NCBI RefSeq assembly: GCF_036417845.1
Contig: NC_089979.1
Location: 51,126,275-51,190,274 of the forward strand
Direction of reading: 5' to 3'
DNA length: 64,000 bases
From: Apteryx mantelli
Taxonomy: Eukaryota; Chordata; Aves; Apterygiformes; Apterygidae
This document shows, piece after piece, positions 12,201-27,200 of the stretch. Within the stretch, counting starts at the first letter, position 1. The number at the start of each line of letters is the position of its first letter. Below the pieces are notes generated by a model. The model saw nothing but the letters and a program-made list of their open reading frames with translations, was not told the origin of the DNA and searched no databases. Position numbers and translations under genes: made by a program.

Positions 12201-15200
12201 ATGTAGCGTGCACGGGGCGCGGCTGGCTCGGCGCCTTCTCCTCTTATTGTATTTTTTTATTATTTTCCGTCTTGACGTTGGGATGAGCTGTTCTGTGTCA
12301 AGCGCAGAAGCGGCACATGAGCCCGATTACTTTTGTGCAGAGCCGGGAGGGAAACACGGACATAATTCAGCTGCTTTAATGCGAGCGTTTATCGAGGCGT
12401 TAGTGTCGGAGCTAGTGTAACTTGAAGCGTTTTTCTGCAGTGACTTTGGCACAAGGTTAGTAAGTATTGTTTTGAGAGCAGGACTTCCCTTGCGCTATTT
12501 CGAGCAGGTGTTGGAACCTGCCTTCGAAAAGCAGTTTGATCCTGGTATTTTTATATTCTCTGGTATTTTTATATTATGGTAGCAGAAATTTAAGTTGAGC
12601 ATCTGACTTAATCTGTCTTTGCACGCTGTTATTTTTGCCGGACTTCCTGGATAAGTTTAAAATCTGTTCTTAATATTTGAGCACAGAACCTGAAAGGAAA
12701 GGTGTTTTTTTTAAAATCTGATTTTTTTTTTTCTTTTTGGAGGGTTGTTTGTTCGTTAGCCAATGCTAGATAAGCATGCTGATGAGTAACTTGACTCTCC
12801 TAAGTTTCACTTTTACCATCAAAGACTATATTTAACAGCAAGTGCCACATCTTACTGCATGACTTGAGAACAAATAGCGGTGGTAAGCTGACTTCATTTG
12901 CGGTCTGCTGTTGGCTCAAACATTCCTCCCTTGTTTGTGGGTGTTGTCATTCTTTCTTTTTTTTTCTTCAAAAGGGGATTTGTTTGCAAGCTGACAACCT
13001 CAAGCCAATGAGATAAGGGATTCAGAAAGGACGGATTTCTTCGTCTCAATTTAAATGAGTTGTATCTACACCTAGGTAGAACTCGTGACAACAAATCAAA
13101 CTTACCGTTTTTTGCAGGAGCTCTGTGGTCAAAAAACTGTAGGTCATTGAATTAGTTACCTTTAGCATGGCGTAACATGCTGTCTTTTGTATGTATAAGT
13201 GACGTAAAGTAATGTAAATAAGAAATGTGCATGCAGTTCAGCTAGCAAATGTTAATGACGATGTAGAAGTTCGGTGTACTGCTTCAGTTTATTTCACATT
13301 TCTTGAATATCTTGGGGACATAATTGAATGCTTGAGGGTTAGGTGTGTTTGCACATGTTCTTGTAAATAAACATATGCATAGTCTTTAGGATGAAAATAA
13401 TTGCCTTTAATACTTGTCTGCTATGTGGCCTGGGAGATGTGTATGAGCGTGGTGTTATTGCTTAGATCTGCTGCCTTACTGGATTGTGAATGAAGAAGAT
13501 GCCTGTAAGCTGTGTCCAGGTGACTTCTTAATGAGATTTTTGTATCAACTGCCTTGGGTAAGGATGAGGGGAGTAGTAATGACACTCTCTGCAGTCGAGG
13601 GAGAACTATTGATGTGGGCACCCTGAGCAAGTCTGTCTGGAATCGATCAGCAGTCCCTTTCCTGCCTGCCACCTGGCAAAGCACACTCATCTACATTAAC
13701 CTTTGGTCATTAACCAAGGTCTTAAGAGCCCTTGGAGTGTGGGAGGGGTGAGAGGGATCAAGTGAAATTAGGGAAACTAAGAAAGTAGCTAATTTTGTGA
13801 CTTCTGAGATATGACTGGAGAAAGGATAGTGTCTTTCCTGGCCGTTGTGTTGGACCTAGAACTGCAGAGGTCCTTAGCCCCTATAAGCAGAGAAACGCAG
13901 GCACTGGTTTTGTGACCTTTTCTCCTTGCACTCAGATACAGGTGAAAGTCCTATTTTTTTGCTTCCTTTCAATTGCTGGAGCACAGCAAAGTGATCCTGT
14001 GCGATTGATACGTTGTCCATTCTGCTCTGTGGCTCTTGCTGAAAGTAATGGAAACTAAGGCAAGAATCTCAGGGTGCCGGGGCCAGTAGGCAGTATCACA
14101 AACAACTGAGACACTGTGTCTATTCAGCTTTTAAACCTGGAGGGAGGAGAGGAGTTTTCAGACAATTCGTAATTGCACTGGGCACATAGTAAGAGGTATC
14201 TGGTGTTGAGGGATTCAAATTAAGGTGTGTCTATTTCAAGAAAATATCGGCCATCCAATCTCTAACTTGCTCGGCCCTGTTTTTTTCCTCCCTGCCAAGT
14301 CTAAGTATTCTTTTGCTAGAAATACGGTATCTAGTGTAGATTAAATCCTGTTCCAAAGTAACAAGTTAATTCGAAGATTCTCTATGTTAAAACAAGTGTC
14401 CAGATAAAGAATGATTTTATTTATCCCTCATACAGGAGAGCACAGGATATAATGCATTGTGGAATGATGTGTAGGCATGGAATACAATAGAACAAAGCTA
14501 TTGAAAAAGAAGTGTTTTGGCAGATTATTTCTGTCCTTACTTGAATGCCAAATATTCTAGTCGTGCCTTGATGATTCTTGCTGTACTGATTTTTGGGCGC
14601 TTTACATACATGTCATTCTTCTGCAAGTTCTAAAGGTGAGATGGACAAATCAGAGCAACTTGATAGTGAAATCTGTCCCGATGGCATAGTGTTCTTCCTT
14701 TGGAAGCATTTTCTTTCTTGCACTTTACTGCAGCTTTGCAGGCAGAAAGCAAACTATAGGTCTGTGAAGACAGTGGCCTTGTCAATGTTACGTAAAGGAA
14801 GCAGCTCAGTGAGTCCAAAGTATCCCAGGGACAGGGGAGTTAGAGCATAACTGTTTTCAGAGACTTTCCTAGAGCAGCCAAGACTGAGTTAGATCATCAG
14901 AGTGGGCAGAGAAGCTAAGCAGCAGCCCAGACAGAAGCTTGTTAAAATAACAAATATTGGTGTTCCATTCAGGGAGAAGGTAAGTAACTGTTATTGCTTC
15001 TCTTTTCTGAAAGGGCACTATGTGTATTGACAGAACACTTAAATTTCAAAGCAAGTGATAAGGTCGGTGGTGGAGTGCTGTACACAAAAGGCTTCTGGGC
15101 TGCAGAGAGTGCTGACTGACAGCAGGACACCCAGGTGTTACTATAGGACAAAAGATGAGTGGTACTTGTCTTTGTAGTGCAGCAGGGGTACTGTTCTGGT

Positions 15201-18200
15201 ATCAGTCTCAACATTTTTTTCCTCAAGAATGCGCGCTTCAAAAGTTAACCTTTTCTTTGTAGCAAATGATGTGTTTGAATATAATTTACTGGCAAAGTAG
15301 CTTATTGACTTGTAGTGATAGTGGAACTCTTGCTGACTTTCAGCTCTACAAGCCTGTGCAAAAGCTTATCACACAACTTGTCTGAAGGTATTCGCCATTC
15401 AGTGTTATATTGCCCAACTCAAAGCATGCTGCTAACCTGTTTTTGCACTTTCTAGAGTGCATTAATGCTTGTTCAAAGCTTGTAGATTTTATGTGCACAC
15501 TTATTTGGTGGTTGTTAAATTGGAATTAGTTCATGGCCCTCTGGAGAAACATGGTGTAAAAAGCATGTTACTTTATAGTGAAACCTCTTCTGTCTATGCC
15601 TCTGCAGCACCAACTGTGAGGCTTACTTATAAGGTCTTGTTTGCAAATTGTTTGGGGATTTTTTTTTTAATGCAAAAACATGGAGAAAAGGAACTTAGTT
15701 AAGGTTGTAGGAAGGAAAGCAAGCAACAATCAAGTTTAGTGGAATAGAATGTGATGTAGTAAGCTTTTTAAATAGAAATTATTCAGTCTGTGTTCTATGA
15801 ATGTATTTGAAAAATGGTGCTGCTCTTCTGTGTGTGAGGAAGCTGATAGCTGGGAACAAAAAGAGAAATACATAAAATGGAAATTCTTTGCATGTGTTCT
15901 TGCTTTTTGTTCTTACTGCTATGAGGATATTGTTTGTTTTCCTCTTCTCCATGCCTGGAAAACAAACTGGAATGAGGAGGGTACACATTTTTATCCTTCT
16001 AGTTTCATCATGATTTCATAATGGCATATAAAGCTGGTCAGCTTGTTTTTAATTTGCTGGCCTAACGGGTATCTGACATGTTTTGGAGGAACAGATGAGA
16101 AACAGTTCTGAAACTTGTTAGCTCTCAGTCAGCCAGTGTGTATTCTCAGCTGAAGACTGATACTATTTCAGAAAAAAATGAAGCAACAGAAAATAGGATT
16201 TAAGGCTGAATCTCTGTGCATAGCCCCCTACCTATTGCTGTTATGATGATCTGTGCACAAGTGTGTGAGGTACATGACTGCAAGTAGGGCTGAGTGTTCT
16301 GCTTTTTTTCTTTTGTTTTTGTCTCTCTTTCTACTGCGTAAAACATCAGAATGCTATTTAGGTGCTGGACTGGGTGACTGTAGTCAAATATGTTTAGTAA
16401 TTCTCTGGAGATTTACTCTCCTCCTTGACCTTTCCTTCTTGAAACTTCTGTTTTTTATAGTACCATTTTTCTTGTAAGGCTGATAAAACTGGCTTAATAG
16501 AATAAGAGTTAAAAATCTATATCTCCACAACTGAAAAATTAATTTCACTGGGCCTGTCCACTGTTCTATATTAACACTTGTGTTTCTGAGGGAGATAGGA
16601 TATTTAACTTGTACATTTTGCATGAAGTTGTTTGGAAAGCATCATCACTGAGTGGTATGAGTAACTTAAAGTTTTGTATCATTGAACTGCTATCAAATCC
16701 TATCAAGTTTGCCAGTATGGTGGGATTTTTGCTTTGTTTTACCTGGCCTCTTAAAATGTTGATGATTCAGAGTTAAGGTCTCTTGTATTGTGGCCCTTGT
16801 CCTGCTGTAATAAACTGTCCATGTGCAACTTTGCAGCTTTTCCTTGAATAAACGAGATTGGTTGAATCTAACTTTACTTCTGTCCTGTTCTTTGCTGTGT
16901 TTTTAGATTGTGTGTTTTAGTCATTTGTGGTTCCTTGGAGTATATGGGTCTTCGGCTGTGAAGAGGAAAACGGATGATCTCTTATCTAGGGTGTAGTAGC
17001 TGTGTGTGTCTCTTTTGGTTGTTGTGGTACTTAAATTTTACCTGGCCACAGTCAAGGCTTTTCAATCAGAACTACTTTTTTCACTTGTTTATTCAATGAT
17101 TCCTCTGAACTGATAGCATTTTCATAACAGAGGTAAGCCTTTGTGGAATTTGACCTCTTGTCTGATTTTTCATCTTGTGAACTGAGCGTGTACTTGTTGA
17201 CCTTCCTCTCTCCCAGACTGCCAATGACTTTGAAAGCTTTTCTGTTTTTAATATTAATATTCAGACTTGCATTGTCTGAATATTGTTGTGTTGTATCTGT
17301 CTTGTGCAGTGCAGAAATGCATTTGTGTAATGCTGACTGCTGAGTCATCGGGGTTATCATTAGAATTGGTAAATGGACTGTGCAAAAGTGTTTATGTACT
17401 GAAAATAAATCACTGCCACTGTAGTTTTCCTTGAAAGTACACACCAGGTCAGATTGTCAGTGAATGCTCATAATCTGTTTCTCCAAAGAAAACTTGTACT
17501 GTTCTTAAAATGGTCCCCTTTTAAATGCTTCAGTAATAGACCTGAAAAAGAAGCATGTTCGGTGTTGCGCACAGATGGGCAATGCAGGCATATGCTCACC
17601 TGAGGATAGCTGATAAGTGCACACAAAGCAAATGATGCTCAATTTATAGTAAAAAGCTTGAGAGTTGAAGGTTGCTGCAAAGGAGTGGTAAGATACAGGG
17701 CCTCTTATGAACAAAGCATATCCATTTGTTCTGAATATCCTGAACAGTCCAGTGCCAAGAGGACCTCTAGCTTTTGATGCAAGGATGGTCTTCATTTAGA
17801 TGTCTGTTATCTTTATAGGATGCCTTTGAGAGTGACAACTGTGATGTCATGTTTAATTTGCTCTCGTAGTTAAGTCAATTGGAAGGTAAATGTGGATTCA
17901 GTCGCTGGTATTAGACAGGAACGTTTTCCCTCCTCTCATACTTGTCACTACTACAGTATTAATATTAAAACTCAGACGTCAATGCAATAACTCTTGGATC
18001 CATGGATAGACTGGGAGACTTTATCAGAATGGCTTTAAAGTATGCTTATTTGAAGGAAGTCCATAGCCTGCATGATAATGTAGGGGTACCCCTTAGCTTG
18101 GAAACGGAAACAGATTAGCTACAGAAGCAGACTAAACTTTTTCATCTGCATCAGAGAGGTCTGTGCTGTAACAGCTATGCTGTTTTTTTAACATCAGCTA

Positions 18201-21200
18201 GTTTAGGTATGTTGTTTTTCCCTTAAATGGAAAGATGATTTCCCATTAAACTTGAAAGTTAATAGTGTCATTATTGCAGGTCTCATTACTCTTTTTTTTT
18301 TAATCAAGAGCTATGGTGAGGGGGAAGGGAGAACAAAATTTTTCTCACCTTATGCAGGAAGATTCAGTTTAACTTGACCTGAGCATCAGCCTCTATGCCT
18401 TGTGCAGGTCGTCTGCCATAGCAGAAGAGCACCAGCAGGTACTTGGAGAAATTTGAAACTGACAGACTTGAAGAAATGACACAATCATATGTGGCGATTT
18501 TTTTTCTTTTTTTGATGGAGAATAAGTGTAAGATGTCAAGATAATTCTAGGTAACATGATAATCCATATGCACCTGTGGTTTTTACCTTATTGGAAATGC
18601 CAACAAGACTATTAATTGTGGACGTATTCTATGCTATGCATGTGGACTGTCTACAGATCTGGTGAAACACCTTGCTGCAGAGTGAAGCAAATCAAATTCA
18701 GGTGAAAATGCTGACTGAGCCTTTAAGACAGTCTGAAACCATTGGCAGTTGTGTCTGTGGATAGCTGACACCTAGTTTTGTTTAACCTGCATCTTCTCCA
18801 CCTCTGAAGCCATGTTTCAAGCTAAAGGCTAAAGCTACTCTCATGTGTGTGCTGTTCCCAGAGATTTACTGCTTCACTGGTGAGAATTTGTGCATAAATA
18901 CAGGCAGGTAGTTGGACTATAAGAATGTCATTTTGGTGCTGTTGACTTTCTTCAAGTATCAACACAATACTTAAGAGACAGTCTATTATAACCCATACTG
19001 TTTGAGACAGCTTAAGGGGTCTTTGTGTCACAGATCAGTTGATAATATAATCTGTGTTTTTGACTCTGACTTTACTCCCAAACTAAAATGTATAGAATCT
19101 TGAAAGCAACCTGTCACTCTAAGCTGTCAGATTCTGTGTCAGTTTGGGATGGGAAGGCACTTGGTTTTCCTTAGATTTACACTTGCCTCAAATCTCCTTC
19201 CTTTTGGTTTCATTTTAGCGACTTGCGGCTTTTACTGGCGTTCATAAAAGAGATTACTAGAACTTAAAGCCAGGGCCCTTTCTTCCTGTTCCGTGTTGTA
19301 GATGCTGCTGTGTTGCAGATCAGGGAATAATAGATAAAATAGCTTTACTACAGTGTTAAGTCTAGATGAACTGGTTGTCCATGGAAGACTGCATAACTCA
19401 GATAAAACAAGCCTGCTTCTTCTCTCTGCTCAGTTCTTGTTTAGCTACTGGTCATGCGAGAATGAACAGAGTGGCAATGGATAACACACTCAATTCTTGC
19501 AACAAAAAAGTAATGAAACGCCCAGATAGAGGTAAAAATGCTTGAGATCAGTCATAAGGAGAGAAGATGTGTTTCACTGAGTGACGATATTTGTGTTTGG
19601 ATTACCCGGCTGTTTCAATAGCAAGGACAATGTTTTTTGGTGTTGTTTTTTAATGTAATAGTAGGTATCATATTTCAGGATAACTGTAATGTTTTTACAC
19701 TCTAGCAATTACTTCTAGCAAATATGAGAACTGGGAGGCTGTATTTCAGCTTTTAGTTTCAATATGTGAATGTCTTTTGCTATTTTGATTTAAGGCTGTG
19801 AACTTTCAATTCGAACTTCCATGGCCCAGAGTATCTATCTGCCCTAAATCCAGGATGTTGAGTATAACGTACTCAAATTTCAGGATATGCCTTATCTACC
19901 TACCTAAGACCTACTTTATGCCTGCCTGCTGTTGTCTGCTTAAGGATAAGGTCAAAACAGTGTCTGAAAGGAAAAAAATCTCTTTAAGGAGAGACAAACT
20001 TCTTAATGCTGTGAGCCATTCTAAAATCACTGGTAGAACTGGGATTTTTGTGCTTATGTATCTCTCTGTGAAGTCTGACCTTCTAATACTGGAAAGCTGA
20101 AGTGTGTTTTCTAGGATGTAGCAACTGAGGATGCCTCACACCTGTGTTGTGAGACTCACTGTTGACTCCTGTCCTATCTAGGAGTTCTACTTTTTAAATA
20201 GTCTGGTTATCATTCAGATTTGTTTAAGCACTTCTATTCTGAAATAAAAACTAGCAAATAAAACACCTGACTGCATGTTTTATAAATGCAAAATAACTGT
20301 ATGGCATGCATGTTTTATGGAATTACTTTTAATAAACTTTCGCCTATTCTTTATGAATAACAAGGTTATGAATCTGGAGCTTGTAGAACAGAAAACCAGC
20401 TTCACAAGTGTTGCTCCTTTTGATCGGAAGCTAGTCTCGCTCTCCTGAATCTAAAATGCATCCAGTTGTGCAGCAGCACTACTAAGCCAGTAAGAGCCAA
20501 CAGAAACGTGGCAAAAACATGACAGTTGCTTCAAAAGCAAAAACACTGACGCATGCACTGGGTCTGATCCGACTGGGAAGAAGTGTGGGGGAGGGAATAC
20601 AGAGTAGTTGATCAAAGTCTTCAGTCGTATATTCCACAAAATATTTAAGGGAAGTAGCTAGATCAAAACTGCCTTAAGATGTGTTTTCAAAACAGTCCCT
20701 TAAGAGTAAAAAGGAAGCATTTCCTGTATGTGTTCTTAAGAACCCTTACATCTTAAAATCTAGGCTCTCTGTTTGTGAGTCTAACAAACTTCAAAGATGT
20801 CCAAAGTCTCCCAAAGGAAAAAGACTCACAAAAATCCCTGCTGCATCTGAAAACATGTAGTAATGTTCTGCTCTAATCCTCTTGGCATCAATATTAATGT
20901 ATAAGGGTCATGCCTAGGTTGAATGAGACCCTTACTCGTGTAAGGTTGCCTCTGAGGAAATGGATGCTTAATCTCATTTGGGTAGGGCAGCAGAGTATCT
21001 TTTGGGTAGTCCTGTGGCTCTGCAGCTTAAAACTAACTTCTCAAAGATGTACATCACCATAGATGTCATTCAGCCCAAGCTTATTTTGGCGTAAGCTGCT
21101 GGCAAACTTAAAACAGCAGCCATATTTAATTTCAGCTTGGCTCAAAATAGGAACAATATTAAATAGAAAAGGACAAAACAGGAAGAATTTTTTTTGTTTG

Positions 21201-24200
21201 AACTCCTCCTGTTTGACTAGTCATTATTTTAAGACCGGAGCAAGAGTAGGGACAGAACATGCTCTGGAAGCTGGCAGCTTCTGCTGTTTTCAGACCTAAG
21301 TAGATTTCGTATGAGATTTATCAGTTTACAACTGAGTCATCTAAAGAAAATGCAGCTGCAAAGAATATACCCTTTGAGAGGAAGAATTAAAATTGCCAGA
21401 AATTCTCATTTTAGAAATAAACCAAAAACCTCTGCTAAATCTTGACTAGCGCAGAGTCATTTTGAAGAGAACGGTTTCTCCGATTAAAGCTTAAACCCAA
21501 GCTTTTAAGCCCAAACTGTCTGTTTAATCTGCAGTCAGAAATAAAGTCTTTGCAGCACGTTCGTGTGCTGTGGAAGGGTTCTTGCCTCAGAGCTACGATG
21601 TTCCCTCTGAGTTAGACCTGCAGTGCTTCATCAGCTTCTGAATACATAAACTCTGATGCAGCCAAATGTAGCTGGAAGTAAGGCAGTAAGCTCCACATGC
21701 AAGAGGAAGTGTCACGGTCTCTTACCACAGAAGGGTGGAAAGGCTAAAGGTCTCTGTCCCTTCCATGTGGATAGTTCAGAAACAGTTCATCCAGGAAGTC
21801 TTAAATCGTGAATTTTGATAATACCCTTGTATCTTGGAAGAAGAGGTCTGACTGCTTTCAGAAGCTCCAGCTCTTTCCTTGAATAGCAGTTCTGTATTTT
21901 GATACCTGTACACGTTGCCATGATCTGGCTGAGGCTGATCCTGCCGAAGTCTGTTTCTTCTGTGTGGAAGACAGTTTGGATCTTGCTTCTAGCAGGGATT
22001 CCACTGTCTCTTTTTAAACTTTCTGATTGCGTTTTGTTCTTTTCTTCACAAGCAGAATTTTATTATTTGCATAAATCAAGTACATGGAGACACTATAACT
22101 CTGTACTGAAGAGAATGAAATGTAGGCTTTCCAACTTTCCCTGCTAAATTCCTTCTCTTGAACTTCTGAGGTGAACTTTGGTAGCTGACTAACAATGAAT
22201 TCTTATGTTCATCTGGGGAACGGTTGAGGCAGTCTTGTGACTTTATGAAGCCTGTGGTATCTTCTACAGGCTTCAAGTTGGGATGTAACTGAATAGATGA
22301 CCCGGACTGCCAATTGGTTTGTATGGGATTGGTTTATGTGGGGGTTTTGTTTGTGTGTTTAGGGGTCTTTCAGCCTTTGTTTAAAGAAAAAAAAACAAAA
22401 AACAAAAAAGATTTTAATAGTGATGTTTCCTCTGTATGAGTCTGAAAGAACAAAATGTCATGTTTGGCTCCTCAGTTGCTCCTTTGAATTTGAAGTACCC
22501 TTGGTAACATGTGGTAGTCTAATGCTGTAGTTGTAGATTACCAGCTGGTCAGTTGGCCAGACATTTATGATAAAGACTGATGTTCTCTTGTGATTCAGTA
22601 AGTAACACTTCACTATCATCAGTGAGCTCAGTTTACCCTGATTAATTGTTCATATTTTATTTTGCATTTCAGTGATTGCACTAGCAGTAGTTTAAGTCAC
22701 TGGCAAGTGGTATCTAACTATTCTTTTGATAGATCTTTAAAACTGTGTAAATGGTCAACCTGTAGCACCAAGAGAGAGATACTTGCTGCATGCTGATAGA
22801 CCTAAGCAGGAGACAATGGTAAAGCAAAGCATGACTTTTTTTTTGGCTCAGTCTTCTGTACCCTAGGATGAGCCAACACTGTGGTCACGCTTCAAGAAGG
22901 AAAAAGCTTACAAGAGCTACTTCACTCCAGCGAATAAGGAGTTATGACATGAGGCCTTGACATATGTTAAGGTAGTTAATATTTGTCATGAGTTCCTTGT
23001 GGCTGATGGGGAGTGGTGAGTCAGCAGGGGGATTTTGTGCGTGCAACCGATTGGAAAGGCGTGTGTGTAAACAAAACCAGAAAAGAGCTCAGAAAGCTTT
23101 GCGTATAATAATTCACATGCTTTAGGGCTTTAGCTATCCAGTGATATGTTCACAAAACTGACTGCATCTGCTAGTGCAAGGCAAAAAAAGGGTTCCCAAA
23201 GTAGGCTGTCACACTTGCAATTTTATGATGTGCCATAAGATTATACATAAAACACTCACTCATTCCTTTCTCTGGAGGTCAAGTACTGTACTCAAGCATA
23301 CTTGCAGAGAAACACACTGATACTAAAATTACTCCTGTTTTTGCTGGGTTTGGAGTTGTGCGTGGGGGTTTTGTTGTTGGGTTTGTTCCTGCGTGTATGT
23401 GTGGTTTGTTTGTGTGTTTGTTTTTTGTATGCTTAGTAGGAATTAAACTCCAAGAGTAGAGACAAAAATTAATTCTCTCTTTTATGGAGAACTTCCTTTA
23501 TTGAAGCTCAAAATGTGTTTAATACTATGAGAACTCAAAACTACAGAATTATAGCTTCCTTCTGGTGCATGTAGCAACTGGTTTCAGTTTTCACTTCAGT
23601 AGCTGCTTAAGCAACAACTTAGTCCTACTCTAGGTAGTGGAAAATCTAAAAGTATTTTGTCATAGAAGCAGATCCTGTAGAGTTAGTGCTGTAATAGCAT
23701 GCTTCTAAGTCAGCTAACAAAACACATAAAACTGTTCCATTTTTAAATAGCTATGCCTTGGGGAGCTTATTCTAAGTCTTTCAATTTATTCCACAATGAA
23801 GTGAAAATACAGGTTTTGTTCAAGACACTAAAACAGACCCGACTCTTCTCAAAACCTTATAGTTCTCATACTACATTAAATGTAGAAGAATAACAGATTT
23901 ATTCCCTACTAGTTTAAACTGGTCATCACAAAGAACTGGCTTGTGTAGGGAGAAGCTAGCAATAGGGAAAGAATAAACTGTATTGTGCTAACAGCAAAAT
24001 TGCAATTATGTGAGCCTGTCTGTTAGAATAGACGAATAGTGTACATATCGCAGACTATGCACATGGAGGTTGTGATTTGCACTGTAAGCCTCAGATTTTT
24101 CTTGTGGGTATTTCCTTTTTTGATACAAAGATCACAGAGCAAGGGAAAGAATCCTCCTTTTTCAATTCTCATTGTTTCCTGGGGGTAGTTTGCCATAATG

Positions 24201-27200
24201 TAACATGTTACAATGCACAACTTTGTCCAAAAAGTTGACTTTCAGGCTAGTATGTCCCACTGGAGTAGCCAAGTCTGGAAACTAACAGTTTGATATGAAG
24301 AGATGTATGTGAAACAAATGGCAGGTTTGACTGGAACTTATTTTTTTTTACAGAAAATGGGATTTCATTTCTCAATGCCAGAAGATGGCCACATAAAACT
24401 GACAGTTTCATTGTAGCAGCATTTTTCTAATTGTGTGGTTAAATATTAATTTTCATCTGGGTATTAGACTAGCCCTTATCTTGCTACTGAAAATTTGCAT
24501 CCTCTGTGCTTCGTGGCGAATGTCCCTATGCAGTGACGTTTCTGGGAGGATGGAATTTCTGTGCCAGTTGGACAAAGACATTCATTTTGAAAACCAAAAC
24601 CCCGCTTCTGAGCCATGAGATGTCTTGGTAAGACAGTGTCGTGGGCTGCCTTTCTGCAGTCAGCTTATTGCAGAGCAGAAGTGGTTCGCAGAGTACTGAA
24701 ACTCTGGTGGAGTCTGGCTTCAGATCCCCTGGTGGCTGCTATGTGAAAGAGGTGGTTCTTCCCACGCAACTTGAAAGTCTGCATATTTGGACATTCTTAT
24801 TCATAACACTGAAGTTGTGCGTGCTTGAAAGTAAAATTAACTAAATCACACTGGTCCTGTGAAGTGTTTTTCTCTCTTGATTCAGAAGAACCAAGAAATT
24901 AAGGTATGCTGTGTTTTAATTCACTATTTTAGTGTTAAAAGCAGGTAGCCTGCACATTGTTGAGGTGTCTGTATTTGTTCCATGCCTTGCTTGCAATGTG
25001 TTGTTTTTAGATGGTTTACTTGCAGCTGCAATAGCGTGTTACTGAGATGTTCATTTATTAGCTGAGCATCAGTGGTGTGACTATTTCCTACCCCACAAAA
25101 GTGCCACTGTTGTTGAGCCTTAATTTAAATTAAAAGCATTGAGCGCCACACAAAGCAAGTATTTTGTGTATTGTACTGAGATGCCTTCAGGAGGCACAGA
25201 AAAGAGCCTTGATTACAGGCTGTGTAGATACACTTCAAGGCTTATGGCTTTAAAAAAAGGGAGGTGGGGGGAGGTCTTCTGGTCCACTTTACTAGTCTCC
25301 ACCTACAACTTGAAAGCTGAGGATGCAGAAAGGAATGGGTCTGGTGTTTGTGACACCCAGAGAAGCTATTTGATATTTTGGAATAGATATGTGAACATTG
25401 AATTTTTTTTTTTCCTGCTAGTATTATGCAGTGGAGGAGTTACCTTTTAAATCATGCTCTTGTGAGTACAGTAGCATAGAAAGACAGTCAAAGTGTCTGC
25501 ATATAGCTTGTTGCTTTCCTTTAAAGGAAAAAAAGGGGAGAGGAGGAATAGAGCTGTAGCCTGACTGCTAAAATAACTGGATTCTAATCTTTAAATTCAC
25601 AGTTTGGTACTTAAAAGCCTGAAAGGCTCTAACGTTTACAGAAAAACATTGTAGGTGGACTCCATGTTCAGTTAAACTATAAGTGAAGTCGGTTACCTCA
25701 ACTTGGGTCTCAAATCTCTGGTTGGAGAAGTATTTAAAAAAATAAACAAATTGCTGCACTGATCTAGATACTGAAGTCTTGGTTCTATGTCAGTGTATCA
25801 GGTTATAGTTGTGTCTGTAGCTGTAAGGTTAATGACTGAATGATCATTTACTTCTGTGGGACAAAGCTGGGTAGTTCCCACCAGATTTACAGCAGTCGTA
25901 AGTCTGATGTTTTGCTATCATAACATTATGTTTAGAGGTGAAAACAAGGTTTATCTCAACTGTTATCATCATAACAGTGCAAACACATCAAGTCAACCTT
26001 CTTGACGTAGTGCAATTGCTCTTGTACAGATAACTCCCGACAAGGGTCGGGTGCAGAGCCCACGTGGATGAACCCCATGAGACCCCAGCTGGCTTTGCAC
26101 GGGGCTCTCTGGGGCGCTCTGTGCTGCTGCCTCTGCCAGCTCTGCCGAGAGCTTATGGAGCCGATGGTGGCGCTGGCATTGCGGGGATCAGCTGCAGGGA
26201 TAAAAAAAGAGATGACAACTATTCCATCGCTAGAGGATGAGGAGCTAAACACCCTAAGATGTGAATTACCATCTGTCCTTTTCGCAGCTCGGCACAACTA
26301 CAAAAAGTATGGAAGCTGCTGCTATAGCACAAGGTGTGTCTTACGCAGGCTATCAATAGAACATCTTGTCTGGTATTTTTCTGAATATGCCTAGACTGGA
26401 TTTCCGGAGCTGTGTATACAGTGACATCTGCAGCATTTTGGTGTGACGTTTACTACCTTATTTTTATTTAAGTATTTGTACCACTGTGTTTAAAACACAG
26501 TGAGACATTCAGGTAATGCAGCTTCACAAAATCAGATGATATTTCACTGAAATGTTTTGGTCTATCTGCCTCCATTCTAATAGACCAAAATGTGTATGCA
26601 TCTGAAAGCTGATTTTTGGGGAGTTGTTTTTTGTTTGCGGTCATGTTTCTGCTTTATACATAGGTCCGAAAGATTTTGTTTGAAGAAGTATTTTTTAAAA
26701 CTAGTCTGGAGGTTCTTTCTGTACTCTTGCAGTTGTTTCTGTGTTGGGACACTGAAGAAAGACAGGATGGGGAAGAAAAAGCTTTGATTTAAGGGGGTGA
26801 AGCTGAAGTGTCTATATTTAAGTAGATTACATGAAGATGGTACTAATTCTATTTGTGCAAGTACCAAGCTTTTTTACATGTGAAACCAGTCAAATAATGG
26901 TAGTAGAACTGTCTTTTTTTGGTTCTCACATCAACACCATTGAATTGTTTTGATTATTAAGGATGCGGTTACTGCTATTACAGACAGTATTTCCAGACTC
27001 TGCCTTTTAAGAGCTGCTCATGTAAACTCTTACCCTGCAGTGAGTTCTAGACTGCAGGACTTCTTGGGGCACCTCTGCGTTGGCTGAATGTATAGGCCAT
27101 CCTGCAGGTTGAGTACTGTTGGCAAAGGTTTTGTATTGGACTTTCATCTCCTGCCACCAGGTATTGAATTAAGGCCGCTTTAAAATGAACCCATTCAGAT

